Assembly: GCF_003207815.1 (NCBI RefSeq)
Contig: NZ_NKTX01000003.1
Location: forward strand, 62,001 to 126,000
From: Komagataeibacter oboediens
Lineage (GTDB): Bacteria; Pseudomonadota; Alphaproteobacteria; Acetobacterales; Acetobacteraceae
DNA: 64,000 nt
Direction of reading: 5' to 3'
In this document: piece after piece, positions 21,349 through 31,262 of the stretch
How positions within the stretch are numbered: position 1 is the first letter of the stretch
Layout of the letters: every line of letters begins with the position of its first letter
The notes under the pieces: generated by a model
Told to the model about the DNA's origin: nothing
Database searches by the model: none
Seen by the model: only the letters and a program-made list of their open reading frames with translations
Translations under genes and position numbers: made by a program

Positions 21349-22101
21349 TCAGGACCGGAAGCGGCGATGATAATCGGCGTTGTACAACGCGCTTTCCCTG
21401 AAATTGTGCGTGCCCAGCGCCCGGCCCACCAGCACCAGTGCCGTGCGCTCGATGGGATTTTCCGACAGCTTCGCACAGATATCCCCCAACGTGCCGCGCA
21501 GCACCAGCTGGTCAGGCCATGTCGCCCGCGCCACAATGGCCACGGGACAGTCCGCGCCATAAAGCGGCGTCAGGTCGGCCACGATCCGGTCCAGCACATG
21601 AATGGCCAGATGGATTGCAAGCGTTGCGCCCGTCGCGCCGAAAGCGGTCAGTTTTTCACGGTCCGGCATGGCCGATGCCCGCCCGCTGACACGCGTCAGC
21701 ACCACGCTCTGCGCCACTTCGGGCACCGTCAGTTCCCGCCCCAGAACGGAAGCGGCAGCAGCAAAGGCTGGCACGCCCGGTGTCATGGTCCACGGAATGC
21801 CATGGCGGTCCAGACGGCGGATCTGTTCGGCTACCGCGCTATAGACAGACAGATCACCCGAATGCAGGCGCGCCACATCCTGTCCCGCCGCATGGGCCTT
21901 CAGATATTCCTGCTCGATCAGGTCCAGCGTCAGCGGGGCAGTATCCACCAGCCGCGCATCTGGCGGGCAGTGTTCCAGCATTTCGGCCGGTACGATGGAA
22001 CCCGCGTACAGGCAGACCGGGCATGCCGCCAGCAGGTCGCGCCCACGCAGGGTCAGCAGGTCGGCAGCGCCCGGACCTGCGCCAATGAAGTGTACGGTCA
22101 T
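21349..22101 (-). CDS. cobM: Precorrin-4 C11-methyltransferase
   Basis: SAM-dependent tetrapyrrole methylase, 250 residues. [20 protein letters not shown] at the N-terminus, then [19 protein letters not shown] and [15 protein letters not shown] are classic for CobM/CbiF. The start at 22101 overlaps the cobE stop by 4 nt (ATGA). It is the last gene of the cobL-cobE-cobM run. Confidence 0.95.
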   Translation of the reverse strand: MTVHFIGAGPGAADLLTLRGRDLLAACPVCLYAGSIVPAEMLEHCPPDARLVDTAPLTLDLIEQEYLKAHAAGQDVARLHSGDLSVYSAVAEQIRRLDRHGIPWTMTPGVPAFAAAASVLGRELTVPEVAQSVVLTRVSGRASAMPDREKLTAFGATGATLAIHLAIHVLDRIVADLTPLYGADCPVAIVARATWPDQLVLRGTLGDICAKLSENPIERTALVLVGRALGTHNFRESALYNADYHRRFRS

Positions 22102-22472
22102 GCATCCTCTCCCTGTGCCATGGCACATGTTGCGTGGGTGCCGGTCAGGCGCGGCACGATCAGTCGTGAGTACGGCCCCGCCGCCGCCAGCGCGCAGCCT
22201 TCCGCCACCGACGCGACACCCAGTGCAGCCTGCGCGCGGGCAGATCGGGTCAGGCAGCGCGGCTGTGCCGCGGCCAGTTCATCCGGCGTCACCGCGCACA
22301 GCGTCAGGCCCAGCCGGGCGAGTGCCGCCTGCAGCCCGGCCTCGCGGTAGCGGAAGGCGGGCACGGCCACAAGGTCCGCCTGCCTGCCACAGCGTTCGTG
22401 GGCCGCCTGCAGCAGGTCAAGGATCGCCCCCGCCGCGCACCCGCTGCGCAGGCCAAGTCCCGCGACGATCAT
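22098..22472 (-). CDS. cobE: Cobalamin biosynthesis protein CobE (CbiG C-terminal-like)
   Basis: A small 124-residue protein matching the CobE/CbiG C-terminal domain: [21 protein letters not shown], then [22 protein letters not shown] and the C-terminal [12 protein letters not shown]. Its exact step is still unclear in the family; a role in ring contraction or intermediate handling has been proposed. The start overlaps the cobL stop by 4 nt and its stop overlaps the cobM start, so it is translationally coupled on both sides. Confidence 0.88.
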   Translation of the reverse strand: MIVAGLGLRSGCAAGAILDLLQAAHERCGRQADLVAVPAFRYREAGLQAALARLGLTLCAVTPDELAAAQPRCLTRSARAQAALGVASVAEGCALAAAGPYSRLIVPRLTGTHATCAMAQGEDA

Positions 22473-23716
22473 GCAGATGCGTCCTGCGTGCGGGTGACGG
22501 CGTAGCTGGTCACGGTCATGCCGGGGCGGAATCCGTGGAAGCGTCCTATGGCCTCCAGCCGTTCCACCTGCATGCGCGTCAGCGTGCCGCCCCGGCGGGC
22601 ATGGGCGGCCATGACCGCTGCCTCGCTTTCCAGTGTGACGGCATTGGCAACCAGCCGCCCGCCTGGCCGCAGCGCGCGCCATGCCGCGTCCAGCATGCCG
22701 GGACTGCTTATGCCGCCACCAATGAAAATGGCATCAGGTGGTGGCAGGCCATCGGCCGCAAGTGTGGGCAGGATTGCAGGCGCTTCCCCCGCCACGATAT
22801 GCAGCGCGGGCACGCCAAGGTTCAGGGCGTTACGGGCGATGCGGGCACGGCGTTCAGCCGATTTTTCAATGGCGACAGCCCGGTTGGCCGGGTGGCGCAG
22901 CATCCATTCAATGCTGATCGACCCCGATCCGCCGCCAATGTCCCACAGCACTTCGCCCCGCCGCGGGGCAAGGGCAGACAGGGTTGCTGCCCGGATCTCG
23001 CGCTTGGTGATCTGCCCGTCATGGGCAAACATCTCATCAGGCAGCCCGCAGGCCAGCGGGATGACCAGCGCATCACGTGTCGCCACGATATCCAGCGCCA
23101 TCAGGTTCAGCCGGGGCGGGCGGGGCGCATCCGCCGCCATGTCCGCAACTGTTGCGGTGTGGTGCGTCTGTCCCGCCCCGCCCAGCGCGCCCAGCACATG
23201 CATGGTGGACGGACCAAAGCCGCGTTCGTGCAGCCAGCGCGCGAACCGCGCAGGCGTTTCTTCATCCGCCGACAGCACCACCAGCCGCGCACCGGGCTGC
23301 AGGGCAGGGGCCACGGCCTCCATCGGGCGACCGCACAGGGACAGGACATTCACATCCTGCTCCGCCCAGCCCAGCAGGTTGCATGCCAGTGCTACGGAAG
23401 ACGGCGCGGGATAACACCGCATTTCACCCATCGGCACGTGGCGGCACAGCGTGCTGCCCACCCCGAACAGGAACGGATCGCCAGATGCCAGCACGCACAC
23501 GGCCTGCCCGCGATGGGCCAGCAACCTGGCAACGCCATCGACAAAGGGGTGCGGCCAGGCCAGCGTGCGCCCGGTTACCATCGTCGCCGCAAGGGCCAGG
23601 TGGCGCGCGCCACCCACCACCAGGTCCGCGCCCGCGATCAGGGTGCGCAGGGCCGGGGGCAGGCCCTCGACACCTTCCTCGCCAATGCCGATAACATGCA
23701 GCCATGGGGTGGTCAT
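22469..23716 (-). CDS. cobL: Precorrin-6Y C5,15-methyltransferase (decarboxylating)
   Basis: A fusion of CbiE (N-terminal C5 methylase, starting TTPWLHVIGIGEEGVEGL) and CbiT (C-terminal C15 methylase and decarboxylase, with WDIGGGSGSISIEWML and AIFIGGGISSPGML). The 415-residue length fits CobL. The start at 23716 is 32 bp from the divergent cobK start, so promoters for both would have to lie in this tiny gap or within coding sequence. Confidence 0.95.
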   Translation of the reverse strand: MTTPWLHVIGIGEEGVEGLPPALRTLIAGADLVVGGARHLALAATMVTGRTLAWPHPFVDGVARLLAHRGQAVCVLASGDPFLFGVGSTLCRHVPMGEMRCYPAPSSVALACNLLGWAEQDVNVLSLCGRPMEAVAPALQPGARLVVLSADEETPARFARWLHERGFGPSTMHVLGALGGAGQTHHTATVADMAADAPRPPRLNLMALDIVATRDALVIPLACGLPDEMFAHDGQITKREIRAATLSALAPRRGEVLWDIGGGSGSISIEWMLRHPANRAVAIEKSAERRARIARNALNLGVPALHIVAGEAPAILPTLAADGLPPPDAIFIGGGISSPGMLDAAWRALRPGGRLVANAVTLESEAAVMAAHARRGGTLTRMQVERLEAIGRFHGFRPGMTVTSYAVTRTQDASA

Positions 23717-23748
23717 GCGCAGGCCCCGTTGCAGGCAAGGGGGGAAAG

Positions 23749-24519
23749 ATGCGGGTTCTGGTTCTGGGTGGCACGACGGAGGCCCGCGCGCTGTATGGCC
23801 TCCTGGAACAGGCGGCCGCAAGGTTTGATGTCACGGTCTCCCTCGCCGGGGCCACGCGTGCGCCCGTCCTGCCACGGCTTGCGGTCAGGATCGGCGGGTT
23901 TGGCGGGGTGGACGGCCTGCGGGCGTGGCTGGTGGCGCACCGGATCGAGGCGGTCATTGACGCGACCCACCCCTTTGCCGTGCGCATGAGCGCCAATGCC
24001 GTACAGGCCTGTGCGCAGGCGGGTGTCGCGCTGCTGCGCGTGGAACGTCCCGGCTGGACGCCGGTGGCGGGGGACCGCTGGATACGGGTGGGCGACATGC
24101 AGGCCGCTGCCCGTGCACTGGGCGCCACGCCGCGCCGCGTGCTGCTGACGGTGGGGCGCAAGGACCTGCTGCCCTTCCATCATGCGGGGGCGCATGACTG
24201 GCTGCTGCGCAGCGTGGACCGGCCCGATGCAGCCCTGCTGCCGCCCGGCGCGCGGGTGGTGCAGGCGCGTGGTCCCTTTGATGTCGCGGCCGAGGATGCG
24301 CTGCTGCGTACTGAACGCATTGATGTAATCGTCACCAAGAATTCCGGCGGCACGGCAACATCTGCCAAGCTGGAGGCCGCACGCGCACTGGGTCTGCCGG
24401 TCATCATGGTTGACCGCCCGCCCGCAGCGTCGGCCCCCACCGTGGCCGATGCTGCGGGCGCCATGGCATGGCTGAAGCGCCTTTATGCGCACGATGCCTC
24501 CACCCGGCGGGAGGTATAA
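23749..24519 (+). CDS. cobK: Precorrin-6A reductase
   Basis: NADPH-dependent reduction of precorrin-6A, 256 residues. The N-terminal MRVLVLGGTTEARALYGLLE and later VIDATHPFAVRMSANA, LLTVGRKDLLPF and VTKNSGGTATSAKLEAA are diagnostic. The ATG at 23749 follows GGGGAAAG. It is the only plus-strand gene inside a minus-strand cob run, and its last 37 nt overlap the 3' end of cobJ. Confidence 0.95.
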   Translation: MRVLVLGGTTEARALYGLLEQAAARFDVTVSLAGATRAPVLPRLAVRIGGFGGVDGLRAWLVAHRIEAVIDATHPFAVRMSANAVQACAQAGVALLRVERPGWTPVAGDRWIRVGDMQAAARALGATPRRVLLTVGRKDLLPFHHAGAHDWLLRSVDRPDAALLPPGARVVQARGPFDVAAEDALLRTERIDVIVTKNSGGTATSAKLEAARALGLPVIMVDRPPAASAPTVADAAGAMAWLKRLYAHDASTRREV

Positions 24520-25256
24520 AGCCACTTCCCCCCATCCGCGCGGTCGATCACATGGGTCAGCGGGCAGCCGATCAGCACCAGCGTGCTCATGTCCACCTGT
24601 TCGGGGTCGGCATGGGCGATATCGGTCAGGATCACCCGTTCATCCGGGCGGCCAATGGCGCGGGCAAAGGCGACCGGCACATCGCCGGGCAGGATGGTGC
24701 GCAGCAGGTCCAGCGCCTCGCCCAGCTGGTCTGGGCGGGCCTTTGAACGTGGATTGTACAGCGCAATGACCAGCCCCGCGCCCGCAGCCGCCGCCAGCCT
24801 GCGGTGCACGACCTCACGCGGTTTGAGGTTGTCCGACAGGGAAATGACGCAGAAATCCCCCCCCAGCGGCGCGCCCAGCCGGGCGGCTGCGGCCAGCACG
24901 GCGGAGACGCCCGGTATGACCGTGACATCCACCCCCCGCCATGTGGCCGGGCCGTGGTCGATGGCCTCGAACACGGCGCTGGCCATGCCGAATACGCCCG
25001 CATCCCCGCCGGATACGACCGCCACGGTCCGTCCCGCCAGTGCGAGTTCAATGGCGTGCTGCGCGCGGTCCAGTTCCACGCGGTTGTCGGATGCATGGCG
25101 CACGACCTCCGGCCCGGCTTTGACCCGGGCGACATAGGGCGTGTAGCCGATCAGGTCGGTTGCCTGCGCCAGTGCATGACTGGCCTGCGGGGTCTGCTGT
25201 TCCGGCGCGCCGGGGCCAAGCCCCACGATGAAGATGCGCCCTGCCGCCTGCATCAT
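24483..25256 (-). CDS. cobJ: Precorrin-3B C17-methyltransferase
   Basis: Ring-contracting SAM methylase, 257 residues. IFIVGLGPGAPEQQTPQA, DLIGYTPYV, VVSGGDAGVFGMAS, VTVIPGVSAVLAAAARLG and NPRSKARPDQL are typical of CobJ/CbiH. It has a 4-nt overlap with cobI (ATGA). The 3' end overlaps cobK on the opposite strand. Confidence 0.96.
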   Translation of the reverse strand: MMQAAGRIFIVGLGPGAPEQQTPQASHALAQATDLIGYTPYVARVKAGPEVVRHASDNRVELDRAQHAIELALAGRTVAVVSGGDAGVFGMASAVFEAIDHGPATWRGVDVTVIPGVSAVLAAAARLGAPLGGDFCVISLSDNLKPREVVHRRLAAAAGAGLVIALYNPRSKARPDQLGEALDLLRTILPGDVPVAFARAIGRPDERVILTDIAHADPEQVDMSTLVLIGCPLTHVIDRADGGKWLYTSRRVEASCA

Positions 25257-25990
25257 CGCGCGTCCTCCCGTCCGGGGACAAGGATGATGGAGAAATAGGG
25301 GGCTGGTCCCGTCATGTCCGCAAGCTTCATCCAGCGCTGCTGCGGCTGGGTCGCGCGTTCGACATAGATCGCGCGGTTCTCCCGCCCCGCATGGCGCAGC
25401 GCGGTACGCACCTTTTCAAGGTTGCGGCCCAGCTTCATGATGACGGCGGCATCCGCGTGTTCCAGCGCCGAGGTCAGTGCCGCTTCATCCAGCGTGCCGG
25501 GAATGACGCACAGCACGTCATCCCCATGCACCATCGGCTGCCGCGCGGCCGACCAGCATCCCGCCATGGCGGTAATGCCGGGCACCACGGTGCAGTCAAA
25601 ACGGTCCTGCAGGCGGTCAAACACATACATGGCCGACCCGAACAGGAACGGGTCCCCTTCACACAGCAGGGCCACGTCCTGTCCGTTCTGCAGGCGTGTT
25701 GCGATCTGTCTGGCGCACTCATCGTAAAATGCCGCCATGCGCACCAGATAGGCCGGGTCGCTGACCGGGATTTCCGTGGTGAAGGGATAGGCGAAGCGCA
25801 GGGCCTCCGCCCGTTCGGGCAGCATGTCGCCTGCGATCTGGCGGGCATGGCCGGGGCGGTCATGGCGGCAGAACCATGCCACCACCGGGCTTTCGCGCAG
25901 TATGCGCGCGGCCTTGAGGGTCATCAGTTCCGGATCACCTGGCCCCATGCCAAGGATCGACAGGCGGCCTGTCGCGGCGCTGGCGTTCAT
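25253..25990 (-). CDS. cobI: Precorrin-2 C20-methyltransferase
   Basis: SAM methylase acting on precorrin-2, 245 residues. LSILGMGPGDPELMTLKAARIL at the N-terminus, LLCEGDPFLFGSAMYVF and VVPGITAMAGCWSAA are the family motifs. It is coupled to cobH and cobJ by 4-nt overlaps. Its place with cobG and cobJ is the usual C20, oxidation, C17 order. Confidence 0.96.
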   Translation of the reverse strand: MNASAATGRLSILGMGPGDPELMTLKAARILRESPVVAWFCRHDRPGHARQIAGDMLPERAEALRFAYPFTTEIPVSDPAYLVRMAAFYDECARQIATRLQNGQDVALLCEGDPFLFGSAMYVFDRLQDRFDCTVVPGITAMAGCWSAARQPMVHGDDVLCVIPGTLDEAALTSALEHADAAVIMKLGRNLEKVRTALRHAGRENRAIYVERATQPQQRWMKLADMTGPAPYFSIILVPGREDAR

Positions 25991-26628
25991 TCCGCTTCAC
26001 TCGCCAGCGCGTTGACGGTGGCCGCCGCCATGGCGCTGCCCCCCAGGCGTCCGCGCACGATGATGAACGGCAGGTCGCCAAACTCCGCCAGCGCGTCCTT
26101 GGATTCCGCAGCGCCGACAAAGCCGACCGGCATGCCAATGACCGCAGCCGGGCGGGGCGCGCCCGCGCGGATCAGTTCCAGCAGGTGAAACAGCGCGGTC
26201 GGCGCGTTGCCAATGGCCACCACCGCGCCATCCAGCTGGTCGCCCCACAGGTCCATCGCCGCGGCCGAGCGGGTATTGCCGATTTCCTTTGCAATCACGG
26301 GCGTGCGCGGGTCGCGCAGCGTGCAGATGACCGGGTTGTCGGCAGGCAGGCGCGCGCGGGTCACGCCATGGGCGACCATGTTCGCATCACACAGGATGGG
26401 CCGGCCCGCCAGCAGGGCCGCGCGCGCACTGCTTACGAAATCGGGGGACATGCGGATGGATTTCACCACATCCACCATGCCGCAGGCGTGGATGATGCGC
26501 ACGGCCACGCGGGCTTCGGCCTCGGTCAGTCCGCTCAGGTCGGCTTCGGCGCGGATGATGGCAAAGGAACGGGCATAGATCGCCGCCCCGTCATGAATGT
26601 AGTCGTACGGTTCCGTCTGCGGGGTCAT
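25987..26628 (-). CDS. cobH: Precorrin-8X methylmutase
   Basis: Moves a methyl group from C11 to C12 to form hydrogenobyrinate, 213 residues. The catalytic His sits in VRIIHACGMVDVV (about residue 47), and ILCDANMVAHGVTR, GNAPTALFHLLEL and GMPVGFVGAAESK are conserved. Overlaps cobG and cobI by 4 nt. Confidence 0.96.
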   Translation of the reverse strand: MTPQTEPYDYIHDGAAIYARSFAIIRAEADLSGLTEAEARVAVRIIHACGMVDVVKSIRMSPDFVSSARAALLAGRPILCDANMVAHGVTRARLPADNPVICTLRDPRTPVIAKEIGNTRSAAAMDLWGDQLDGAVVAIGNAPTALFHLLELIRAGAPRPAAVIGMPVGFVGAAESKDALAEFGDLPFIIVRGRLGGSAMAAATVNALASEAE

Positions 26629-27857
26629 GCCGGTTCAGTTCTCCCGTTGCGTGGGGTGGCGTCGGTGGGGCGCGGGGGCCAGCCCCGCACGATCGGATGT
26701 ATCTGTGCCAGCGAAAGCCCGATGTCCACAGGCGTATTGTCCGCCCGGCCATGCGGGCACAGGCCATACCCGTCCGGCCCCGCCACCAGCGTGATGTCGG
26801 CGGGGGCAGGGTGGGCGCATCCCTTGGCGCAGCCTGATACATGCAGGCTGACACCCGGCGGCAGATCAGGGGCCAGCGCCTGCGCATCCGCAATCACGTC
26901 GCGCGCAGCACACGCACAGCCACGCGTGCCGATGCATGCCCATATGCGCAGGCGTGGGTCATCCGCGTGCGTGATCAGACCGGGCAGGGCGGGTGGTACC
27001 GCGCACTGTTCCAGCACGATCGCGCGCCATGGGGCCACGCGCATATGGCCGTTGCCGTGGTCATCGCACCATTGTGCAATCGCTTCGAACATGTCGGCCG
27101 TAACGGGACCGGGCGGCAGCATGACACCCATGGCGTGACCGGGCAGCGGCCCTGCCGGCCGGGGCCTGTGCCGGGTTGCGGGTGGGGCGGCCACGGTATC
27201 CGGTCGCCCGATGCGGGCAAAGGCCGCCTGGCCCAGCACGGGGTCACGCAGGGGCCGCGCAGCAGGGGACATCGCCGCCAGGGCATGCGCCAGCGCGACA
27301 GCAACGGGTGGCACGTCATGGCCAGCGCAGGCCAGCGCGCGATCGCCACAGGCCACCAGCCACCCGCCGTCCGTGGCGCGGGCGACAATATCCGCGCGCA
27401 GCGTGCCTGCCGGGATATACCCCCCGCATTCCACGCCCACCACGAATTTGGCAGGCAGTCCACACAGCGTATCGGCACCGGCAAGGGCGGCATCCAGTGC
27501 CTGGATCACCTGTGGCGCATCGGATGCCGCATCCGGGTCGATCCCGGCCAGTGGCGACAGCAGCAGGCTGCGCCGTGCCTCGGTCGCGGCATCGCTGCTG
27601 GCCAGTCCTGCCGCGTGCATGTCGCGGGCAAAGGCGCTGGCGCTGTGTTGTGTCAGGCCGCGCAGTTGCAGGTTGCCCCGGCTGGTCAGTTCAATCAGGC
27701 CATTGCCATGCATGGTGGCGGCGCGGGCGATCTGCCGCGCCTGCGTCCCGGACAGGCGGCCCAGTGGCGGGCGCACGCGGACCAGCCAGCCATCAGCGGC
27801 TTCCATGGGGGTGTGCAGGCCGGGACACCAGCCGCGTATGGCGGCTGGCGTGGTCAT
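26625..27857 (-). CDS. cobG: Precorrin-3B synthase CobG
   Basis: O2-dependent oxidation of precorrin-3A, 410 residues, a nitrite/sulfite-reductase-like protein. The Fe-S/sirohaem-type Cys set appears as CIGTRGCACA and HVSGCAKGCAHP in the C-terminal half. The N-terminal half has the ferredoxin-like pattern GNGLIELTSRGNLQLRGL. CobG marks the aerobic B12 pathway, in keeping with a strictly aerobic host. Overlaps cobN by 4 nt. Confidence 0.93.
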   Translation of the reverse strand: MTTPAAIRGWCPGLHTPMEAADGWLVRVRPPLGRLSGTQARQIARAATMHGNGLIELTSRGNLQLRGLTQHSASAFARDMHAAGLASSDAATEARRSLLLSPLAGIDPDAASDAPQVIQALDAALAGADTLCGLPAKFVVGVECGGYIPAGTLRADIVARATDGGWLVACGDRALACAGHDVPPVAVALAHALAAMSPAARPLRDPVLGQAAFARIGRPDTVAAPPATRHRPRPAGPLPGHAMGVMLPPGPVTADMFEAIAQWCDDHGNGHMRVAPWRAIVLEQCAVPPALPGLITHADDPRLRIWACIGTRGCACAARDVIADAQALAPDLPPGVSLHVSGCAKGCAHPAPADITLVAGPDGYGLCPHGRADNTPVDIGLSLAQIHPIVRGWPPRPTDATPRNGRTEPA

Positions 27858-30800
27858 GGCCGTGTATCATCCAGCAGCATGGCTGCGGAATTGCTGCGCG
27901 GCCGCCACAGGTCGCGGCGTAGCGCATCGGCCAGCAGGCGGCGGATGGCGGCATGTGCGTCGGGATTGGCATGACGCAGGAAGGCGTCGATATCCGGGTC
28001 GTCAAGCACGGCGCGGAAGGTCAGGTCAAACTGCCGGTCGAAACGCACGGGCATGGTTGCGGCGAAACCATGCAGGGCCTGCACCCCGCGCGCGATTTCC
28101 GCAGCACCCCGGTAGCCATGGCGGCGCATGCCCGCCAGCCACGCCGGGTTGGCCAGCCGCCCGCGCGTGATCCGGGCCACTTCCTGCGCCGTGGCCCGCA
28201 GGCGTGGCGCATCGGGGCGGGAGGTATCGCCATGCAGCAGGCGCGGCGTATTGCCCAGCATGCTGGCTGCTGCCGCCATGCCGCCTTCATGCGTGGCCAT
28301 GTCAGCACTTTCCAGAATGTCGGTTTCGGCACTGTCCTGCACATGCAGCACGACCGCTGCACCCGCCATGCGCGCGGCCAGCGCGTCGGGCTGGCGCTGT
28401 CCCTCGCGGTTGCCGCCATAGGTCCATGCCGACCCATCCAGCCATGCCTGGCCCAGATCGTCACGTGTCGACCATGCGCCACGCGCCAGCGGGTCTTCCA
28501 CGCCCGTGCCGTAACTGCCGGGTGCCGCGCCAAACATGCGTGCGGTCGCGGCCTGCAGCGCCGCCCCGTCCAGACCGGCCGCCTGTGCCGCCAGCGGATT
28601 GAGGTCGGGGGATTCGAAATGGCGTGCGGCCACGGCCTGCACCGCCTGTTCAAACAGGGCGATCTGCCCCGGAAAGGCGTCACGGAACAGGCCCGACAGG
28701 CGCAGCGTCACATCCACGCGCGGACGGTCGAGTTCCGCCATCGGGATGACCTCGATCCCCGTGACCCGTCCCGATGCGCCGTCCCATACCGGGCGTACCC
28801 CCATCAGCAGCAGCGCAAGGGCAAGGTCCTCGCCCCCCGTGCGCAGGCTGGCCGATCCCCACAGGTCAATGACCAGACTGCACAGCGGCTCACCCTGATC
28901 CTGCAGGTGCCCTTCCAGCAGCAGTTCCGCCGTGCGCTGCGCCAGTACCATGGCGGACCGGGTGGGAATGGCGCGCGGGTCCATGGCATACAGGTTGCGC
29001 CCCGTAGGCAACACGTCGGCCCGGCCCCGCGTGGGCGCGCCCGCGGGCCCCGCCGGGATGAATCGCCCGTCCAGCGCCGCCAGCAGTGCCATGCCTTCCG
29101 CCGGGCCACAGGCCAGCAGGCGGGTGGTGATGTCGTCCGTTTCCACCCTGCCGCATGAGCGTGCGATGGCCTGCGCCAGTTCGGTCGCGCGCGGCGGCGG
29201 ATTGCCGAATACGTGCAGTCCGTCGCGGATCTGCAGGTCCTTTACGTCACACAGATAGGCGTCAAGCCGGGCAAGGGCTTCGTCCTCGTCATCCGTGCGG
29301 GTCAGGCCGGTTTCATGCAGCAGGCCAAGGCTGTCGGCGCGCTGCAGGATTTCCCCGCGCAGGATCGCGCCCCGCCTGCGGTCCAGTCCGTCAGCGGCGG
29401 CATATTCATCAATCAGCCGTTCAAGGTCGCCTGTATCGGCCCCCGCTGAACCAGCAGGCACGATGGGCGGCGTCATGTGCCCGATGGTGACCGCCCCCAG
29501 CCTGCGCCGGGCTGCGGCGGCCTCGCCAGGGTTGTTGACGATGAAGGGGTAAATGACCGGCATGCCGCCAACCAGCACCGATGGCCAGCACGTGGCCGAT
29601 GGGGCCGCGGCCTTGCCCGGCAGCCATTCCAGCGTGCCATGCGTGCCCAGATGCACCATGGCGTCCAGTTGCCGTTCATGGCGCAGCCACAGGTAGAACG
29701 CGACATAGGCATGGCGTGGTGGCGTGTCGGGATCATGATAGCCCGCATGCCGGTCGGTCGTGGCCCCGCGATCGGGCTGCAATGCCATCAGGATATGGCC
29801 AAGATGGACATGACGCAGGCAGAACCGGCCATCGGTTACTGCCGGATCCTCTTCCGGCGCGCCCCAGCAGGCGGCCAGTGCGTCGCGCAATGTGGCGGGT
29901 AGTGCGCCCAGCCACTGGCGGTAGGTGGTGACGGAAACGAAGGGTCGCGCCGGTGCCCGCGCCAGCATGTGGGCCAGTGCATCCGCCGTGGGCAGGGACG
30001 CATCACCCGTATCGTAACCGGCGTCGCGCAGCAGGCGCAGGATGTGTTCAAGGCTTGCGAAACTGTCCAGCCCCACGGCATGCGCCGCCTGTCCCGTGGG
30101 GGCACCCTGCGCGCCGGGATAATCGGACAGGATGATCCCCACCCGTCGCGCGGCGGGCGCTTCATGCCCCAGCCGCGCCCATCCGACCGCGCGTGCGCAG
30201 GTCAGGGTGATGCCATCGGGATAGGGTTCATGGCGTGCGGGCAGGCCGGGGGTGGTTTCTTCCTTGAAGGAAATGGGGCAGGCGGGAATGCGGCCATCCA
30301 GTTCAGGCAGCACCACCTGCATGGCCAGGTCGGCCTGCGACAGGCTGCGCACGCTGTCGCGCCATACGGTGTAGGGAATGCCCGGCTGCTGCACCTGCAG
30401 TACCGGCACGCCCGCGAGATCCAGCGGGGAACGGCTGTCATTCCCCGCGCGGGCAGAAAAGAAGGTGGCGTTTATGATGACGTCCGGCGGGCAGGCCGTC
30501 AGCCGTGCGGCCACCACCCGGGCGGAGTCAGGGTTCTTGAGCGATGTGACATAGACAAGGTCCGCCCCCATGCCGTGGCGCGCCAGTTGCGCTGCCAGCT
30601 GCGTAACGGGTGCGATGTCACCGGCCAGCAGGTGCGCGCGGTAGAACACCACCATGGCGCGCAGCGGCAGCGCCGGGTCGGCTTCATGCAGCACGTCGGC
30701 GGGTGGCAGGGGAACGGGAGCGGTGCCGTCATCCGCGCAGCGACCTGCCAGATGCGCCATAAGACGCAGGGCGGCTTCCATATTGGCCGTGCCCCCCGTG

Positions 30801-31228
30801 CGCAGCAGCGCGTCAAGGCGGGCGCGCATGGGTTCCGGCATGGTGGACTGGGCGGCAAGGCGGGGGTCATCGCGCCCGTCCCCCGCCACGAAGGCCAGTG
30901 GAATGCCCCCCTGCCGGCACGCGCGCGACAGTTCTTCCGCCCCGTAGCGCCAGTATTCCACGCCGCCGAGCAGCCGGACCACCACGCAGCGCGAGTCCAT
31001 GATCGTATCGGCTACGTACAGGTCGATGGACATGGGATGCAGCAGGCGCGACAGCGTGGCCATGCGCAGGGTCGCGGCAGGCGCGTCCTGTGCCGCGTGG
31101 GCGGCGCTCAGGCAGAGCAGGTCACTGTCCGAAAAGGACAGGAACACGATATCAGCCGGGGCATGCCCCAGGTCTTCCGCCTGCGCGCCGTCATCCAGCG
31201 TGCGGACCTCACGTGCAAGCAGATGCAT
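27854..31228 (-). CDS. cobN: Cobaltochelatase subunit CobN
   Basis: Large subunit of the ATP-dependent cobalt chelatase that inserts Co2+ into hydrogenobyrinate a,c-diamide together with CobS and CobT, which are not in this window. Length 1124 residues. Family patterns include HLGTHGTLEWLPGK, NNPGEAAAARRR, DLWGSASLRTGGEDLALAL, GTGVEDPLARGAW and EGQRQPDAL. It is 34 nt after cobW and before cobG. Magnesium chelatase BchH is related, but the cob context decides. Confidence 0.96.
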   Translation of the reverse strand: MHLLAREVRTLDDGAQAEDLGHAPADIVFLSFSDSDLLCLSAAHAAQDAPAATLRMATLSRLLHPMSIDLYVADTIMDSRCVVVRLLGGVEYWRYGAEELSRACRQGGIPLAFVAGDGRDDPRLAAQSTMPEPMRARLDALLRTGGTANMEAALRLMAHLAGRCADDGTAPVPLPPADVLHEADPALPLRAMVVFYRAHLLAGDIAPVTQLAAQLARHGMGADLVYVTSLKNPDSARVVAARLTACPPDVIINATFFSARAGNDSRSPLDLAGVPVLQVQQPGIPYTVWRDSVRSLSQADLAMQVVLPELDGRIPACPISFKEETTPGLPARHEPYPDGITLTCARAVGWARLGHEAPAARRVGIILSDYPGAQGAPTGQAAHAVGLDSFASLEHILRLLRDAGYDTGDASLPTADALAHMLARAPARPFVSVTTYRQWLGALPATLRDALAACWGAPEEDPAVTDGRFCLRHVHLGHILMALQPDRGATTDRHAGYHDPDTPPRHAYVAFYLWLRHERQLDAMVHLGTHGTLEWLPGKAAAPSATCWPSVLVGGMPVIYPFIVNNPGEAAAARRRLGAVTIGHMTPPIVPAGSAGADTGDLERLIDEYAAADGLDRRRGAILRGEILQRADSLGLLHETGLTRTDDEDEALARLDAYLCDVKDLQIRDGLHVFGNPPPRATELAQAIARSCGRVETDDITTRLLACGPAEGMALLAALDGRFIPAGPAGAPTRGRADVLPTGRNLYAMDPRAIPTRSAMVLAQRTAELLLEGHLQDQGEPLCSLVIDLWGSASLRTGGEDLALALLLMGVRPVWDGASGRVTGIEVIPMAELDRPRVDVTLRLSGLFRDAFPGQIALFEQAVQAVAARHFESPDLNPLAAQAAGLDGAALQAATARMFGAAPGSYGTGVEDPLARGAWSTRDDLGQAWLDGSAWTYGGNREGQRQPDALAARMAGAAVVLHVQDSAETDILESADMATHEGGMAAAASMLGNTPRLLHGDTSRPDAPRLRATAQEVARITRGRLANPAWLAGMRRHGYRGAAEIARGVQALHGFAATMPVRFDRQFDLTFRAVLDDPDIDAFLRHANPDAHAAIRRLLADALRRDLWRPRSNSAAMLLDDTRP

Positions 31229-31262
31229 GGCGCTGCCCCGTTCCCGTCAGTCTGCCTGCCGT

